From: an uncultured Opitutaceae bacterium
Lineage (GTDB): Bacteria; Verrucomicrobiota; Verrucomicrobiia; Opitutales; Opitutaceae
Length of the DNA stretch: 58,105 bases
Direction: 5' to 3'
NCBI GenBank assembly: GCA_937889545.1
Contig: CALAOT010000009.1
Location: 1 to 58,105, forward strand
The notes under the pieces are model-generated. The model searched no databases. It was not told the origin of the DNA and saw nothing but the letters and a program-made list of their open reading frames with translations. This document shows, piece after piece, positions 10,637 to 21,203 of the stretch (the stretch's first letter is position 1; every line of letters starts with the position of its first letter). Both the position numbers and the translations under genes were made by a program.

Positions 10637-11329
10637 ATGCTCCGACTCCTATCCGCCGTCTTCCTAGCCACCGTGGCCGTTTCGGGCCGATCGCAAGGGA
10701 CCGCACCGGCGCTTGCCGGCACCCTTGAGGCCGGCGTCTACGCTTCCCCAACGAACGCCTTCAAGATCGCGGTGCCCGTGCTGCCGGAACTCGGCGGGAT
10801 GGTTCGCGACACCGAGCAGGTTGTCTTTTTTCAGGACAGTTTTGGCATCCAGATAAGCATCGGCGCCTTCAAGCAAGACGCGACGCAGCGCTGGGAGATG
10901 GAGACGCGCGATGCCAAGGAATACACGATCTACTACTTCGGCCGGTTGGTCATGCCCGAATTCAAGCGCTACTGCCCCAATGCCAGCATTGAGAGCGCGA
11001 CGTTCGCCTCCCACTTTATCGACGGTGCTCTCTTCTGCTACACCCTGCTCCCCGGAGGCTCCATGTTCGCGGATCAGCTGGCATTCACGCCGGCGGGCAA
11101 ACCGCCCGTTGCAAAGCGGGGCAACCTCGTCTTCGTCAAGAACGGGTTCGTCTTTGTCGTGAGCACCGAACTCGCCGAGAAGGTCACCGAGGGACCGGCC
11201 TACAAGAAGACGCCGGAGGAGGAGGACCAGATCCTGCGCAAGCGCCTGACGGACATAGTGGCGAAGATGCAATTCACAGGCCCGCCCCCGGCAAAAACGA
11301 ACCCAGGCGATGCCCATATAACCCCCTGA
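10637..11329 (+). CDS. Exported protein of unknown function
   Basis: A 230-residue protein starting with a clear signal peptide (MLRLLSAVFLATVAVSG). The mature part has alternating beta strands (FKIAVPVLPEL, VVFFQDSFGIQISIGAF, GNLVFVKNGFVFVVSTEL) and a charged C-terminal helix. I recognise no family. It lies 39 bases after rsmA in the same direction and could be the last gene of the trpC-rsmA operon. Confidence 0.6.
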   Translation: MLRLLSAVFLATVAVSGRSQGTAPALAGTLEAGVYASPTNAFKIAVPVLPELGGMVRDTEQVVFFQDSFGIQISIGAFKQDATQRWEMETRDAKEYTIYYFGRLVMPEFKRYCPNASIESATFASHFIDGALFCYTLLPGGSMFADQLAFTPAGKPPVAKRGNLVFVKNGFVFVVSTELAEKVTEGPAYKKTPEEEDQILRKRLTDIVAKMQFTGPPPAKTNPGDAHITP

Positions 11330-11574
11330 CAATCGCAAACTTCATCCTCTTCCTCGTCATTGGCTGACTCGCGGGCTGGTGCGCCGGCCTCATATCAAAG
11401 GGAAGCGGCTTCGGCGTCCCCGGCAACGTCGTTGTCGGAATCGTGGGGGCGTTTATTGGCGGCGCATGCTTCCGGCTGGTCGGGATCGTGGCCTACGGAT
11501 TCGCAGGCCGGTTCATCTTCGCGATCGTCGGCGCGCTTCTCTTCGTCTGGCTGCTCAAGTTCATCAAGAATTGA
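11310..11574 (+). pseudogene. Broken GlsB/YeaQ/YmgE (transglycosylase-associated) small membrane protein
   Basis: Reading the frame that ends at the TGA 11572-11574 gives LFLVIG-stop-LAGWCAGLISKGSGFG, then GNVVVGIVGAFIGG and a final hydrophobic segment. This is the normal pattern of the ~85-residue three-helix GlsB/YeaQ family. The in-frame TGA at 11365-11367 sits where these proteins usually have Trp or another hydrophobic residue. The natural ATG at 11310 is out of frame by one base and would need loss of one C from the CCC at 11313-11315. Two lesions in one small gene mean a pseudogene or local sequence errors. There is no start codon after the TGA. Confidence 0.7.
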
Positions 11575-11585
11575 ACCGCCTGGCC

Positions 11586-11602
11586 GCCCATCCGCGGTGG
11601 GC
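11586..11602. terminator. Small GC hairpin between convergent genes
   Basis: GCCCA and TGGGC can pair around a seven-base loop, between the end of the GlsB-like remnant and the end of icd on the other strand. The stem is short and there is no T-run, so a terminator role is only possible. Confidence 0.25.
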
Positions 11603-11616
11603 TCCCCGCGCTCCGC

Positions 11617-12933
<1,317 letters not shown>

Positions 12934-12965
12934 GGGAGAGTTTCTGGGAGGTTGTGGGCGCAGCC

Positions 12966-14162
12966 TCAAGCCTTGAGGCCCTTGCAGAAGATCGCGAGCC
13001 TATCAAGGCCCTTGACGATGGTCTCGTCGCCGGTCGCGTAGCTCATGCGCACGTAGCCTTCGGCTCCGAAGGCGGAGCCCGGCACGGCCGCCACCTTTTC
13101 CGCATCGAGCAGCTTCTCGCAGAACTCCTGCGAGCTCAGCCCGAAGCTCGAAATGTTGGGGAACAGGTAGAACGCGCCCTGCGCCAGGACGCACGAAATG
13201 CCCGGGATCCTCGAAAGCCCCTCGTGGAGCAGGCGCCGGCGCCGGTCGAAGGCGGAAAGCATCTGGCTGAGCGAAACCCCTGTCTTCGCCGTTTCCTTGA
13301 GCGCGGCCAGCGCGCCGTATTGCGCAAACGACGTGGCATTCGAGGACATTTGGCTCTGGAGCTCCGCGGTGGCCTTTGCGATGGGGGCCGCCGCAACGAG
13401 CGTCCCGAGCCTCCATCCCGTCATTGAATAGGTCTTCGAAAAGCCCGAGACTACGATAGTCCTCGCCTCGGCCTCCGGCCCGAGCGTCGCCACGCAGGTT
13501 GACCTGAGCCCGTCGTAGACGAGGTTCTCGTATATCTCGTCCGACAGGACGTACAGGTTGTGGCGGATCGCCACTTCCATGATCGCCTCGAGCTCCGTGC
13601 GCGAATAGACGGCGCCGGTCGGGTTGGAGGGGGAATTCACGATGAGCAGCCTCGTCCGGCGCGTTATCGCGGCCTCCAGTTGCTCCGGCTTGAGCTTGAA
13701 ACCCGTCTGGTCCGTCGAAAGAACCGGCCTGGGGATGGCGCCCGCCAGTTTCGCGATCTCCGGATAGCTCACCCAGTAGGGCGCCGGGATAACGACCTCG
13801 TCGCCTGGGGAGCAGGTCGCCAGGACGGCCAGGAAGCAGGAGAACTTCCCGCCGGGGCTGACAACCACCTGGCCGGGGGCGACCTTCAGCCCGTACTGGG
13901 TTCCGTAGGACTCGGCCACCGCCTTGCGCAGCGCCTCGATCCCGGGCGTCGGGACATATTTCGTCTTCCCTGACTGGAGCGCCGCGGCGCACGCGTCCTT
14001 TATGTGCTGCGGGGTGTCAAAATCCGGCTCGCCCGCGGCAAAGCTGCAGACGTCCTGCCCAGAAGCAGCCAGGGCCTTCGCCTTCGCGTCAATGGCTAGC
14101 GTCGGGGACGGGGTTATGTTGCGGGCCCAGGTCGAGAGAGATGGCAGCGGGACGGTTGGCAT
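12966..14162 (-). CDS. Class I aspartate aminotransferase family protein
   Basis: A 398-residue PLP enzyme of the Ib subgroup (bacterial AspC/prephenate aminotransferase-like). Seen are [12 protein letters not shown] near residue 41, [12 protein letters not shown] at 176, [12 protein letters not shown] at 205 and the PLP lysine K243 in [14 protein letters not shown]. Start 14162 ([12 protein letters not shown]) leaves the core at the usual position. It probably transfers amino groups between aspartate or related acids and 2-oxoglutarate, the product of icd just downstream. The exact substrate is not decidable from sequence alone. Confidence 0.88.
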   Translation of the reverse strand: MPTVPLPSLSTWARNITPSPTLAIDAKAKALAASGQDVCSFAAGEPDFDTPQHIKDACAAALQSGKTKYVPTPGIEALRKAVAESYGTQYGLKVAPGQVVVSPGGKFSCFLAVLATCSPGDEVVIPAPYWVSYPEIAKLAGAIPRPVLSTDQTGFKLKPEQLEAAITRRTRLLIVNSPSNPTGAVYSRTELEAIMEVAIRHNLYVLSDEIYENLVYDGLRSTCVATLGPEAEARTIVVSGFSKTYSMTGWRLGTLVAAAPIAKATAELQSQMSSNATSFAQYGALAALKETAKTGVSLSQMLSAFDRRRRLLHEGLSRIPGISCVLAQGAFYLFPNISSFGLSSQEFCEKLLDAEKVAAVPGSAFGAEGYVRMSYATGDETIVKGLDRLAIFCKGLKA

Positions 14163-14257
14163 CGTGAGCAAATGGGCCCACTTGAAAGGAGCCTTGGCCC
14201 CGGACGCAAGCGGAGAGCTCCTCAAAAGTGACCTGGCCGCCCCGTTCCATCGCCCCT

Positions 14258-14566
14258 TCAGCGGGACTTGGACTTCTTCGCCGGGAGGCCGTCCAGCGCG
14301 AACCGCAGCAGCTCGCCCACGCTCGCGTTCTTCTTCTTAGCGTAGCGCTTGAGCATCGCGCGTTGGTGCTGTCCGAGGCGGACCGATACCTGGCGGTGCG
14401 GATCGCGGGCAGGCTTGCAATCCTCAAAATCGAATTCGTCGATCGCCAGCCGCACGACCTCGCTCGCCGTCTTCAGCTTGTACCCGCGGCGGTGGTTCTC
14501 GATCTTCGCGATCAGTGAGATCGGCAGGTCAAAAGTGAGCGGAGCCGAGGCAGAACGTGAGGCCAT
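14258..14566 (-). CDS. Protein with two tandem ribbon-helix-helix motifs
   Basis: A 102-residue basic protein. Residues about 8-44 read as one ribbon-helix-helix unit: strand PLTFDLP, helix [12 protein letters not shown], then [13 protein letters not shown]. Residues about 60-95 read as a second: strand HRQVSVRL, helix [14 protein letters not shown], then [17 protein letters not shown] proteins normally dimerise to build the DNA-binding sheet, so this chain could supply both halves. It ends KKSKSR. Start at 14566 ([10 protein letters not shown]) was preferred over 14641. No toxin gene is adjacent, so a stand-alone regulator is more likely than an antitoxin. Confidence 0.6.
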   Translation of the reverse strand: MASRSASAPLTFDLPISLIAKIENHRRGYKLKTASEVVRLAIDEFDFEDCKPARDPHRQVSVRLGQHQRAMLKRYAKKKNASVGELLRFALDGLPAKKSKSR

Positions 14567-14647
14567 GACATTGAATGAGTGGAACCTGAACGGGCCATGA
14601 GCAGGCACCGGAGACGCCCCCGCCGCAACGAAATTCTTCAAGCAGCG

Positions 14648-15586
14648 TCATCGCGGTATCCGTGTTATACTTGCGTCCGCCGGCCGGGCGGCGGCGGCCC
14701 CCAGCCGGGACGGGTCGAACGTCGAGGGGTCGACGGCTATCCCGATGGCCACAGCCGTTACCGAGAGGCGCGTCTTGCCCCTCGTCTCCTCGTTGCGGAC
14801 GTCCAAGTCCCTCGGTATCCACCGGTCGCCTACCCTTCTCAGCTCCAATAGGGAAAGGGTCTTGGACACACGGCCGTTGGCGCCGGTGATCTCCGACTGC
14901 ATCAGGGCCTCGTACTGGATGTCCAAGTACGCCCTGACGGACCTTATGCCGGGGTTCACGGCCGTGAATTCCGCAGGCGGCGCGAAGACATAGGCGTAGG
15001 CCGGGCGCCCCCGGACCCGCACCTCGCCGGCCCGGTCGACGTCGAGCCAGTAGAGATAGGGCATCTGGATGTCGAAGGGCGTAATCTCGGCGCCTGGGAC
15101 GAGAGGCACCAGAACGGCCTTGTCGTCGCGGGCCCCTCCTCCGGGCCCGTCGGACACCCAAATCCCGGCATCGGGGCCGCCCTGGGCCAGGACGCAGTGC
15201 AAGGGGCGGCCGTTCCCGACGTCCACCTCGAACCGGGTGACCGGCCCTCGCTCAATCCGGGCGCCCCAGAGGCGGCCGTGGAACACGCGCTCGTCCCCGC
15301 GCCGGGGCATCTCCCTCAGGTCGAACTCGACGTAGATGGGCTCCGCGTAGACCGAGCGCCTGAATTGGCCGAGCACCAGTGCTGGATCGGCCTTGTCCGG
15401 GGTTCCCGCCCGAGCACCGCTCCCGGCGGCCGCGATGCAGGCGCCGACAACGGATGCCAGGAGGCCCGCGCGCAAGGCGCCCGCCCATCCCGAACGCGGC
15501 AAAGGCTCGACGGAGCTCTTCAAAAGCCGGTCAATGCTTCGTCGCCGGAGCCGGTGTCGGGACGGTGGCGGCCGGGACCAGGACAC
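14648..15586 (-). CDS. Exported LolA-like / outer-membrane lipoprotein-sorting domain protein
   Basis: A protein of up to 312 residues with a basic N-terminus and a hydrophobic signal segment (AGLLASVVGACIAAAGSGARA). The mature part has the alternating strands of the LolA-like fold: VYAEPIYVEFDLREMPRRG, the long PGIRSVRAYLDIQYEALM segment, and KTLSLLELRRVGDRWIPRDL. The ATG used overlaps secG by 56 bases and gives a long arginine-rich leader; a TTG start near 15525 would remove the overlap, so the start is uncertain. Function is probably periplasmic lipid or lipoprotein handling, by fold resemblance only. Confidence 0.6.
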   Translation of the reverse strand: MSWSRPPPSRHRLRRRSIDRLLKSSVEPLPRSGWAGALRAGLLASVVGACIAAAGSGARAGTPDKADPALVLGQFRRSVYAEPIYVEFDLREMPRRGDERVFHGRLWGARIERGPVTRFEVDVGNGRPLHCVLAQGGPDAGIWVSDGPGGGARDDKAVLVPLVPGAEITPFDIQMPYLYWLDVDRAGEVRVRGRPAYAYVFAPPAEFTAVNPGIRSVRAYLDIQYEALMQSEITGANGRVSKTLSLLELRRVGDRWIPRDLDVRNEETRGKTRLSVTAVAIGIAVDPSTFDPSRLGAAAARPADASITRIPR

Positions 15587-15908
15587 GGGAAGGGGTCTTG
15601 GAGGCTGCCGGGGTCAAGGGAGCTTCAATCGTGGGCAGCGCGCCGCCCGAAGCCGCCGCGCGCTTTCCCTCGTAGATCCGCCCAAGGTAAAGGGCGAAGC
15701 TCAGGACGAAAAACACGATGGCGGCGTTGATCGTCGCCTTGCTGAGGACGTTTCCCGTGTCCGCCCCGAATGTCGCCTCCGCCATGCCGCCTCCCATGGC
15801 GGCGCCCATTCCCCCGTCGGATTTCGCCTTCTGCGCGAGCACCAACAAGATAAGAAAAATCGAGGTCAGGATGAGGACAAACGTGAGAATGCCTAGAAGA
15901 ATGCTCAT
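15531..15908 (-). CDS. secG: Preprotein translocase subunit SecG
   Basis: A 125-residue inner-membrane protein that assists SecYE. Transmembrane helix 1 is at about 3-25 (LLGILTFVLILTSIFLILLV), then the diagnostic cytosolic loop QKAKSDGGMGAAMGGGMAEA, then helix 2 starting ATINAAIVFFVLSFALYLG. A Pro/Ala/Thr-rich tail of about 40 residues follows. It overlaps the LolA-like gene at its 3' end. Confidence 0.9.
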   Translation of the reverse strand: MSILLGILTFVLILTSIFLILLVLAQKAKSDGGMGAAMGGGMAEATFGADTGNVLSKATINAAIVFFVLSFALYLGRIYEGKRAAASGGALPTIEAPLTPAASKTPSRVLVPAATVPTPAPATKH

Positions 15909-15991
15909 ATCGAGGAAGGGTCAGCGAAACAGATCGGGCAGGGCCTTGTCAACGCCGGGGCTGGGGCCGCGGACACCACCGCTGGGGGCCG

Positions 15992-16912
15992 TCAGAGCAG
16001 GTCCGCGCGCTCGACCCCGAGCTTTTCGAGCAATCGCTGCAGGTCTTCGTTCCCGCGGTATTCGATCACTATCCTGCCTTTCTTCGGAGTATGGATCACG
16101 GCCACGCGCGCGCCCAGGTGCGAGGCGAGCTTCTTCTGGATGCTCTCGACCGCCGTGGCCTCGCGCGCCGAGAGGGCCCGGATGCGGGCCTGTGGCCTCG
16201 GCGCACCCGGAGCCTTTCTGGCCTGCGCCAGCCTCTCGGCCTGGCGGACGCTTAGCCCTTCCTCGATCACCCGGCGCGCCAGAACCGTGCGCCCCGCGGG
16301 ATCCTCGATTCCCAAGAGCGCCTTGGCGTGCCCAACGCTGAGGAGGTTCTTCGCGATGAAGCCCTGAATCTCGGCGTCGAGCGAAAGCAGGCGCAGGGAA
16401 TTGGCCACCGCAGCTCGGCTCTTTCCCACGCGCTCGGCCGCCGTCTCCTGCGTCAGGTCAAAGTCCCTCAGGAGGCTCGCGAAGCCAAGCGCCTCCTCGA
16501 TCGGGTTGAGCCCCTCGCGCTGGAGGTTCTCGATAAGCCCTATCGATGCTGCCGACGCGTCGCTCGCCTCCACGACCCGGGCGGGTATGGACCCTATGTT
16601 GAGCATCTGGAATGCTCGCCAGCGCCGCTCCCCCGCAATCAGCTGGAACCTGTCGCCATGCCTGCGCACCACGATGGGCTGCAGGAGCCCCTCGCTCCGG
16701 ATGCTCTCGGCGAGTTCCGCAAGCTGCTCGGATGCGATTTCGCGCCGCGGCTGGTAGGGGCTGGGCTCGACGAGATGCACCTGGATGTCCAGATATCCCT
16801 GTGCTGGAGGAATATGAGCGACATGCGCTGCAGCTGCCGGCACGGACGGTCTTGCGGCGGAAATGAGGGCGCCGAGTCCGCGGCCCAGTCGGGATTTTTT
16901 TGGGGGTGCCAT
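15992..16912 (-). CDS. parB: Chromosome partitioning protein ParB
   Basis: A 306-residue parS-binding CTP switch. It starts with the basic RLGRGLGALIS motif, followed by PYQPRREI (ParB box I) and LIAGERRWRAFQML (CTP-binding box). ENLQREGLNPIEEA follows, then the helix-turn-helix LTQETAAERVGKSRAAVANSLRLL around 165 and a C-terminal dimerisation domain. No parA is visible and I saw no consensus parS in the window. The LysM protein gene is 29 bases upstream, so co-transcription is likely. Confidence 0.93.
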   Translation of the reverse strand: MAPPKKSRLGRGLGALISAARPSVPAAAAHVAHIPPAQGYLDIQVHLVEPSPYQPRREIASEQLAELAESIRSEGLLQPIVVRRHGDRFQLIAGERRWRAFQMLNIGSIPARVVEASDASAASIGLIENLQREGLNPIEEALGFASLLRDFDLTQETAAERVGKSRAAVANSLRLLSLDAEIQGFIAKNLLSVGHAKALLGIEDPAGRTVLARRVIEEGLSVRQAERLAQARKAPGAPRPQARIRALSAREATAVESIQKKLASHLGARVAVIHTPKKGRIVIEYRGNEDLQRLLEKLGVERADLL

Positions 16913-16941
16913 GTGGGAAAGGGGTTGGGGACACGTCCGCG

Positions 16942-17553
16942 CTACTTGCCTCCGGGAATGAAGAGCACCTGGCCGGCCTGGATCCGCGACGGATCCGCCA
17001 GCTTGTTCACATCGATGATGTCCTGCGCCTTCGCGCCCGTCCTCTTCGCGATGAGCCCGATGGAATCGCCCTTCTGCACCGTGTAACTCACGCCCTCCTT
17101 CGGGGGGGCGCTGCCGGGCGCGGGAGCGCCTCCCTGGGCCTGCGCCGCCGGCCGCGCCTGCACGGCCGTCTTGGCGATCGAATCAAGCGCCGCGTTGGTC
17201 TGCTTCGCCAGGGATTCCATCTGCGCAGCCACCACCTGCAGGATTTCGGACCGGGACGACCCGACCGCTGACTTGATCGAGGCATTCAGGTCGGCCACCG
17301 CGGCGCTGAACTGCGCGGACGTCACAAAGTCGCTGGTCCTGTCAAGGGCCGCGACCTTCGCCTTTAATCCCGCGTTCTCGTGCTCGAGCTGCTCGACGCG
17401 CAGCGAGAGCTCGCCGATGCGCTGCGAAAGGCCGCGGACATCCTCGCGGAGGTCGGCGACTTCGGTCTGCGCGGACGCGCGCGGCGCCGCTATCGACGAC
17501 GCAACGGCGGCGCAAACAAGCATCAGACGGCGTGGGACGGGCCTGCCAAGCAT
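16942..17553 (-). CDS. Exported LysM-domain protein with coiled coil
   Basis: A 203-residue protein: signal peptide (LMLVCAAVASSIAAPRASA), a coiled coil at about 35-75 (LREDVRGLSQRIGELSLRVE and on), an Ala/Pro linker, and a C-terminal LysM from about 157 (SYTVQKGDSIGLIAKRTGAK, ending GQVLFIPGGK). LysM binds peptidoglycan, so it is expected in the periplasm tethered to the wall. The coiled coil suggests oligomerisation, like YbgF/CpoB-type helpers, though no TPR part is present. Confidence 0.75.
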   Translation of the reverse strand: MLGRPVPRRLMLVCAAVASSIAAPRASAQTEVADLREDVRGLSQRIGELSLRVEQLEHENAGLKAKVAALDRTSDFVTSAQFSAAVADLNASIKSAVGSSRSEILQVVAAQMESLAKQTNAALDSIAKTAVQARPAAQAQGGAPAPGSAPPKEGVSYTVQKGDSIGLIAKRTGAKAQDIIDVNKLADPSRIQAGQVLFIPGGK

Positions 17554-17610
17554 CGGGCCGGAATCTTGCCCAAAGGCCCGGTGAAAACAAGCGGCATGTG
17601 TCGGCCGCGC

Positions 17611-18603
17611 TCAGCGTCTGAACGGGGACTCCGACACGAGCGCGGGCATCGGCTGCGAGGGCAGCACCGTCCCGGAGGAAATCGGGAATCCGCGCAGGAA
17701 TTCCGGAGCGTCCAGCATCCGTCCTCCGGGGCGCTGGAGCCGGCGCAGCCTCAATATGCCCGACCCGGACGCCACAAGGAGTCCGTGCCCATCCGAGCCG
17801 ATCGCCGTCCCCGGGACGCCTGCCGCCCCGCCCGGAAGGGCGTCTGCGAGGCCGAGCTTGACAGGCGTGCCGGCCACGTCGACAGCGACGGACGGCCACG
17901 GATGGAGCGCGTTTATGCGCGCCGAGAGCGCGGCGGCCGGCGCCGAGAAATCCAGGACGCCGTCGGCCTTTTCAAGCCGGCGGCAGTAGCTCGCCCGCGC
18001 CCCGTCCTGGGCGCGGAAGGAGAGTTCGCCGCTTCCGAGCAGGGGAAGCGTCCTTGCGACAAGGGGGATCGCGGCGGCCGCGAGCTTCGCCTCGACATCC
18101 ACGGCGGTGTCGAGCGGCGAAACCGCGACCCTTTCGGCGCCTCCAACTGGGCCGGCGTCGAGCTCGCGGACGATCCTCATGAGAGTCACCCCGGTCTCCC
18201 TGTCGCCGGAGGATACGGCCGCCTGAATGGGCGAGGCCCCGCGATACCTGGGAAGCATTGAGGCGTGCAGGTTGAGCGTGCCGAGGCGCGGGACCGAGAT
18301 GAGCTCGTCGCGCAGGATGTGCCCGAATGCGACCACAAGCGAGACGTCCGGACGCAGCGCGGCGAGCTCCGCCGCCACCCCGGCGTCGAGCCGCTCGGGT
18401 TGGAGGATCGCGGGACCGCGCCCGGCCGCCCAAGCCTTCACGCTGTTGGGCCGGACAGCCTGGCCGCGGCCGGAGGGCCTGTCCGGGCCGGTCACCATGG
18501 CGACAATGCGCGCGACACCTCCCCCCTCGCCTGCCAGCCAGTCGAGCAGCGGGAGCGCAATGGCATCCGATCCCATGAATACCAGGCGGAGCGGTTCGGG
18601 CAT
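17611..18603 (-). CDS. fmt: Methionyl-tRNA formyltransferase
   Basis: A 330-residue enzyme that formylates initiator Met-tRNA from 10-formyl-THF. Catalytic residues N111, H113 and D149 are visible in LNLHASMLPRYRGASPI and RELDAGPVG. The C-terminal OB-like domain starts around 210 and includes YCRRLEKADGVLDFS and RINALHPWPSV. Length is slightly above the family norm. It lies 21 bases after der in the same direction. Confidence 0.93.
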   Translation of the reverse strand: MPEPLRLVFMGSDAIALPLLDWLAGEGGGVARIVAMVTGPDRPSGRGQAVRPNSVKAWAAGRGPAILQPERLDAGVAAELAALRPDVSLVVAFGHILRDELISVPRLGTLNLHASMLPRYRGASPIQAAVSSGDRETGVTLMRIVRELDAGPVGGAERVAVSPLDTAVDVEAKLAAAAIPLVARTLPLLGSGELSFRAQDGARASYCRRLEKADGVLDFSAPAAALSARINALHPWPSVAVDVAGTPVKLGLADALPGGAAGVPGTAIGSDGHGLLVASGSGILRLRRLQRPGGRMLDAPEFLRGFPISSGTVLPSQPMPALVSESPFRR

Positions 18604-18624
18604 GGGTGGTGTCCCTCCCTCGGG

Positions 18625-20043
18625 TCAGCGGGCGGCGTCGGCGCGCGGTTTGCCCACAAGCTCGAATTCGACCGGGCAGCCGTTGAGGTCGAACTCGCTG
18701 ACGAGCCCGGCCTCGAGGTAGCGCCGATAGCCTTCCGAGAGCCTCTCCTCCCGGTTGCAGAAGACCCTGATGCGGAAGGGCCGGTTGCCCGTCTGCGTGG
18801 CATAGTAGATCCGGAACCTGCGGGCGCCTATGGCGGGCGGCGGCGTGCGCTCCGCGAGCCGCGCCAGCGTCTCGTTGAGTCGGGAGGTGGGAAGCTTCTT
18901 GTCCATGGTCCGGTACAGCTTCACCGCCGCGTTCATCATCCGGTCCACCTCGTAGCCGCTCAGGGCGGACACAAAGATGAGAGGAGCCCCGGGGGTGAAG
19001 AAGAGCCGGTCGAACAGGGCCTTCTCGTACTTCTCGCGGTAGTCGCGCTCGCTCTTTGCCCCCTGAATCCCGCCGTCCCTCCTGAAGGCCTTGTGCACCA
19101 GGTCCCACTTGTTGACGACGATAGCGATCGGCTTGCGGTCCTTGACCGCCTCGCCGGCGATCGCCTTGTCCTGCTGCGTCACGCCGTCCAGGGCGTCGAG
19201 GACGAGGAACACGACGTCCGAGCGCTGCATGGCGTCGAGCGACCGCAGGCGCGAAAAGTACTCCACGGACGACGCCAGCTTTGTGGCCGCCTTGATGCCC
19301 GCCGTGTCAATCAGCCTGAACGCGTGGAGCTTCCCGTCCCTGCCCTTGAAATCGAAGGGGAGCTCGATCGCGTCGCGGGTCGTTCCCGCGCGCTCGTTCA
19401 CGATAAGGCGATTGCTCTTGAGGAGCCGGTTGGCGAGCGACGACTTCCCCACGTTTGGGCGCCCTATGAAACTGATGCAGATGGGCCCGCCTTCCCGCAT
19501 GCCCGGCGGCCCGGCTCCGGCGTCCTCCTCGGCCGGATCCGGCCGGCGCCCTATCCGCTCGAGGATCGCCTCGCGGAGCGCCGACTCGCCTCGTCCGTGC
19601 TCCGCGGAAACGAAGAGCGGCTCGCCCAGGCCCAGGCGCGCGATCCCCTCAAGGTCCGCCTTCTCTTCCCCAAAGTCAGCCTTGTTCACGACGAGGATCA
19701 CAGGCTTGCCCCCGAGCCGGAGGCGGGCGGCGATCCGGTCGTCGAGGGCCGTGACGCGCTCAAGCCCGTCGACTGTGAAAAGGATGAGCGATGCGGTGTC
19801 GATGGCGAAGCCGATCTGCTTTTCGGACGCCTCGATGATCGCGGCCGAGGAGGACTCCCCCTCCTTCAGGCCGAGCCCGCCGGTGTCCATGAGCGTGTAG
19901 CCGTCCTCGACCTCGGCGGAGATCACGTCGCGCGTCACCCCGGGCTGGTCGTGCACGATGGAGATCCTCCTGCGCGCGAGCCGGTTGAAGAGCCGGCTCT
20001 TGCCGACGTTGGGCCGGCCTACGATGACGACGGAGCGGAACAT
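18625..20043 (-). CDS. der: Ribosome assembly GTPase Der (EngA)
   Basis: A 472-residue protein with two GTPase domains in series and a C-terminal KH-like domain, acting in 50S assembly. Domain 1: GRPNVGKSRLFN at 9-20, DTGG, NKADF. Domain 2: GRPNVGKSSLANRLL, DTAG, NKWDL. Both P-loops look intact. Its 5' end overlaps the 3' end of the aminotransferase gene upstream by 25 bases. Confidence 0.95.
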   Translation of the reverse strand: MFRSVVIVGRPNVGKSRLFNRLARRRISIVHDQPGVTRDVISAEVEDGYTLMDTGGLGLKEGESSSAAIIEASEKQIGFAIDTASLILFTVDGLERVTALDDRIAARLRLGGKPVILVVNKADFGEEKADLEGIARLGLGEPLFVSAEHGRGESALREAILERIGRRPDPAEEDAGAGPPGMREGGPICISFIGRPNVGKSSLANRLLKSNRLIVNERAGTTRDAIELPFDFKGRDGKLHAFRLIDTAGIKAATKLASSVEYFSRLRSLDAMQRSDVVFLVLDALDGVTQQDKAIAGEAVKDRKPIAIVVNKWDLVHKAFRRDGGIQGAKSERDYREKYEKALFDRLFFTPGAPLIFVSALSGYEVDRMMNAAVKLYRTMDKKLPTSRLNETLARLAERTPPPAIGARRFRIYYATQTGNRPFRIRVFCNREERLSEGYRRYLEAGLVSEFDLNGCPVEFELVGKPRADAAR

Positions 20044-21203
20044 GGCGTCGCGGCGTTCACGAACCGTTCGATCCGGTCGCAGGCCTCCACAAGCTGATCG
20101 TATCCCGTGGCGAAGCTCGCGCGCACAAACCCGCGCCCGTTGTCGCCGAACGCGCCGCCCGGGATGACCGCCACGCGCTGCGACTCAAGGAGACCGTACG
20201 CAAAATCGCGGTCGCTGAGACCCGTCGGCGCCACGCTCGGGAAGACGTAGAACGCCCCTCCCGGGGCGTGGCAGGGGAGCCCGGCCGCCCTCAGCCGGCC
20301 CACGACCAGGTCGCGCCGCCTGAGGTACTGTTCACGCATCGATTTCACCCCATCCTCCCCGCGGATCAGAGCCTCGAGCGCGGCCTCCTGGGACAGGATC
20401 GGGGCACACAGCATCGAGTACTGGTGGACCTTCATCATCGCGTCGACGAGCTGGGACGGCCCGCACGCGTAGCCTATCCGGAATCCGGTCATCGCAAACG
20501 CCTTCGAGAACCCATGGAGGAAGATCGTGCGCTCCCTCATGCCCGGGAACACGGCGATGCTCGTGTGGGGGTTCTCGTAGACCAGCTCGGAATAGATCTC
20601 GTCGCTGAGGACGATCAGGTCCTTCTCCACCGCAAACCGGGCGATCTTCTCCAGCCGCGCCGGGTCGCTTGTGCCCCCAGTGGGATTGCACGGAAAGTTC
20701 ATCATGAGCACCTTGCAGCCCGGCTGCCAGGCCGCCTCCAGGTCCGCGGCATTGAGCGCGAACCCGTCGTCCGACCTGGTCGGCACCGGAATCGCCACGC
20801 CGTGCGCGAGCGCCACGCCCGGATGGTAGGAGACGTAGCACGGCTGGTGATACAGGACCTTGTCGCCCGGATTGAGCAGGGCCCGGAGGGCGAGGTCGAT
20901 CGCCTCCGAGACGCCTACCGTCACGAGGATCTCGTCGTCGGGCCGGTAGCCGAGCGAGTAGTTGCGTTCCACATACGCCGCGATCGCGCGGCGCAGCTCC
21001 AGGAGCCCGAGGTTCGAGGTGTAGTGGGTCTTGCCCTTCTCCAGGGCGTAGATCGCGGCCTCGCGGATGTGCCACGGAGTGTCGAAGTCCGGCTCGCCGA
21101 TCCCCAACGAGATGACGTCCTTCATCTTCGACACGATCTCGAAGAAGTCGCGGATGCCCGACTTCGGGAGCCCCGCGACGTGCCGGGCGATGAACCGCTT
21201 CAC
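20019..21203 (-). CDS. Class I aminotransferase (PatA/AspC-like)
   Basis: A 394-residue PLP enzyme. Motifs: [46 protein letters not shown] and the PLP lysine in LHGFSKAFAMTGFRIGYA. The start is a GTG at 21203 that overlaps the stop of the Lrp-type gene (GTGA), giving VKRFIARHVAGLPKSG; the frame is open further up but only as a shadow of the regulator. Tight coupling to an Lrp/AsnC regulator suggests amino-acid-responsive control and a role in amino-acid turnover. The substrate is unknown. Confidence 0.87.
   Translation of the reverse strand: MKRFIARHVAGLPKSGIRDFFEIVSKMKDVISLGIGEPDFDTPWHIREAAIYALEKGKTHYTSNLGLLELRRAIAAYVERNYSLGYRPDDEILVTVGVSEAIDLALRALLNPGDKVLYHQPCYVSYHPGVALAHGVAIPVPTRSDDGFALNAADLEAAWQPGCKVLMMNFPCNPTGGTSDPARLEKIARFAVEKDLIVLSDEIYSELVYENPHTSIAVFPGMRERTIFLHGFSKAFAMTGFRIGYACGPSQLVDAMMKVHQYSMLCAPILSQEAALEALIRGEDGVKSMREQYLRRRDLVVGRLRAAGLPCHAPGGAFYVFPSVAPTGLSDRDFAYGLLESQRVAVIPGGAFGDNGRGFVRASFATGYDQLVEACDRIERFVNAATPCSAPSSS

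Noticed and set aside
18265..20097. 610-codon plus-strand open frame across fmt and der
   Set aside because: Antisense shadow of two well-recognised genes.
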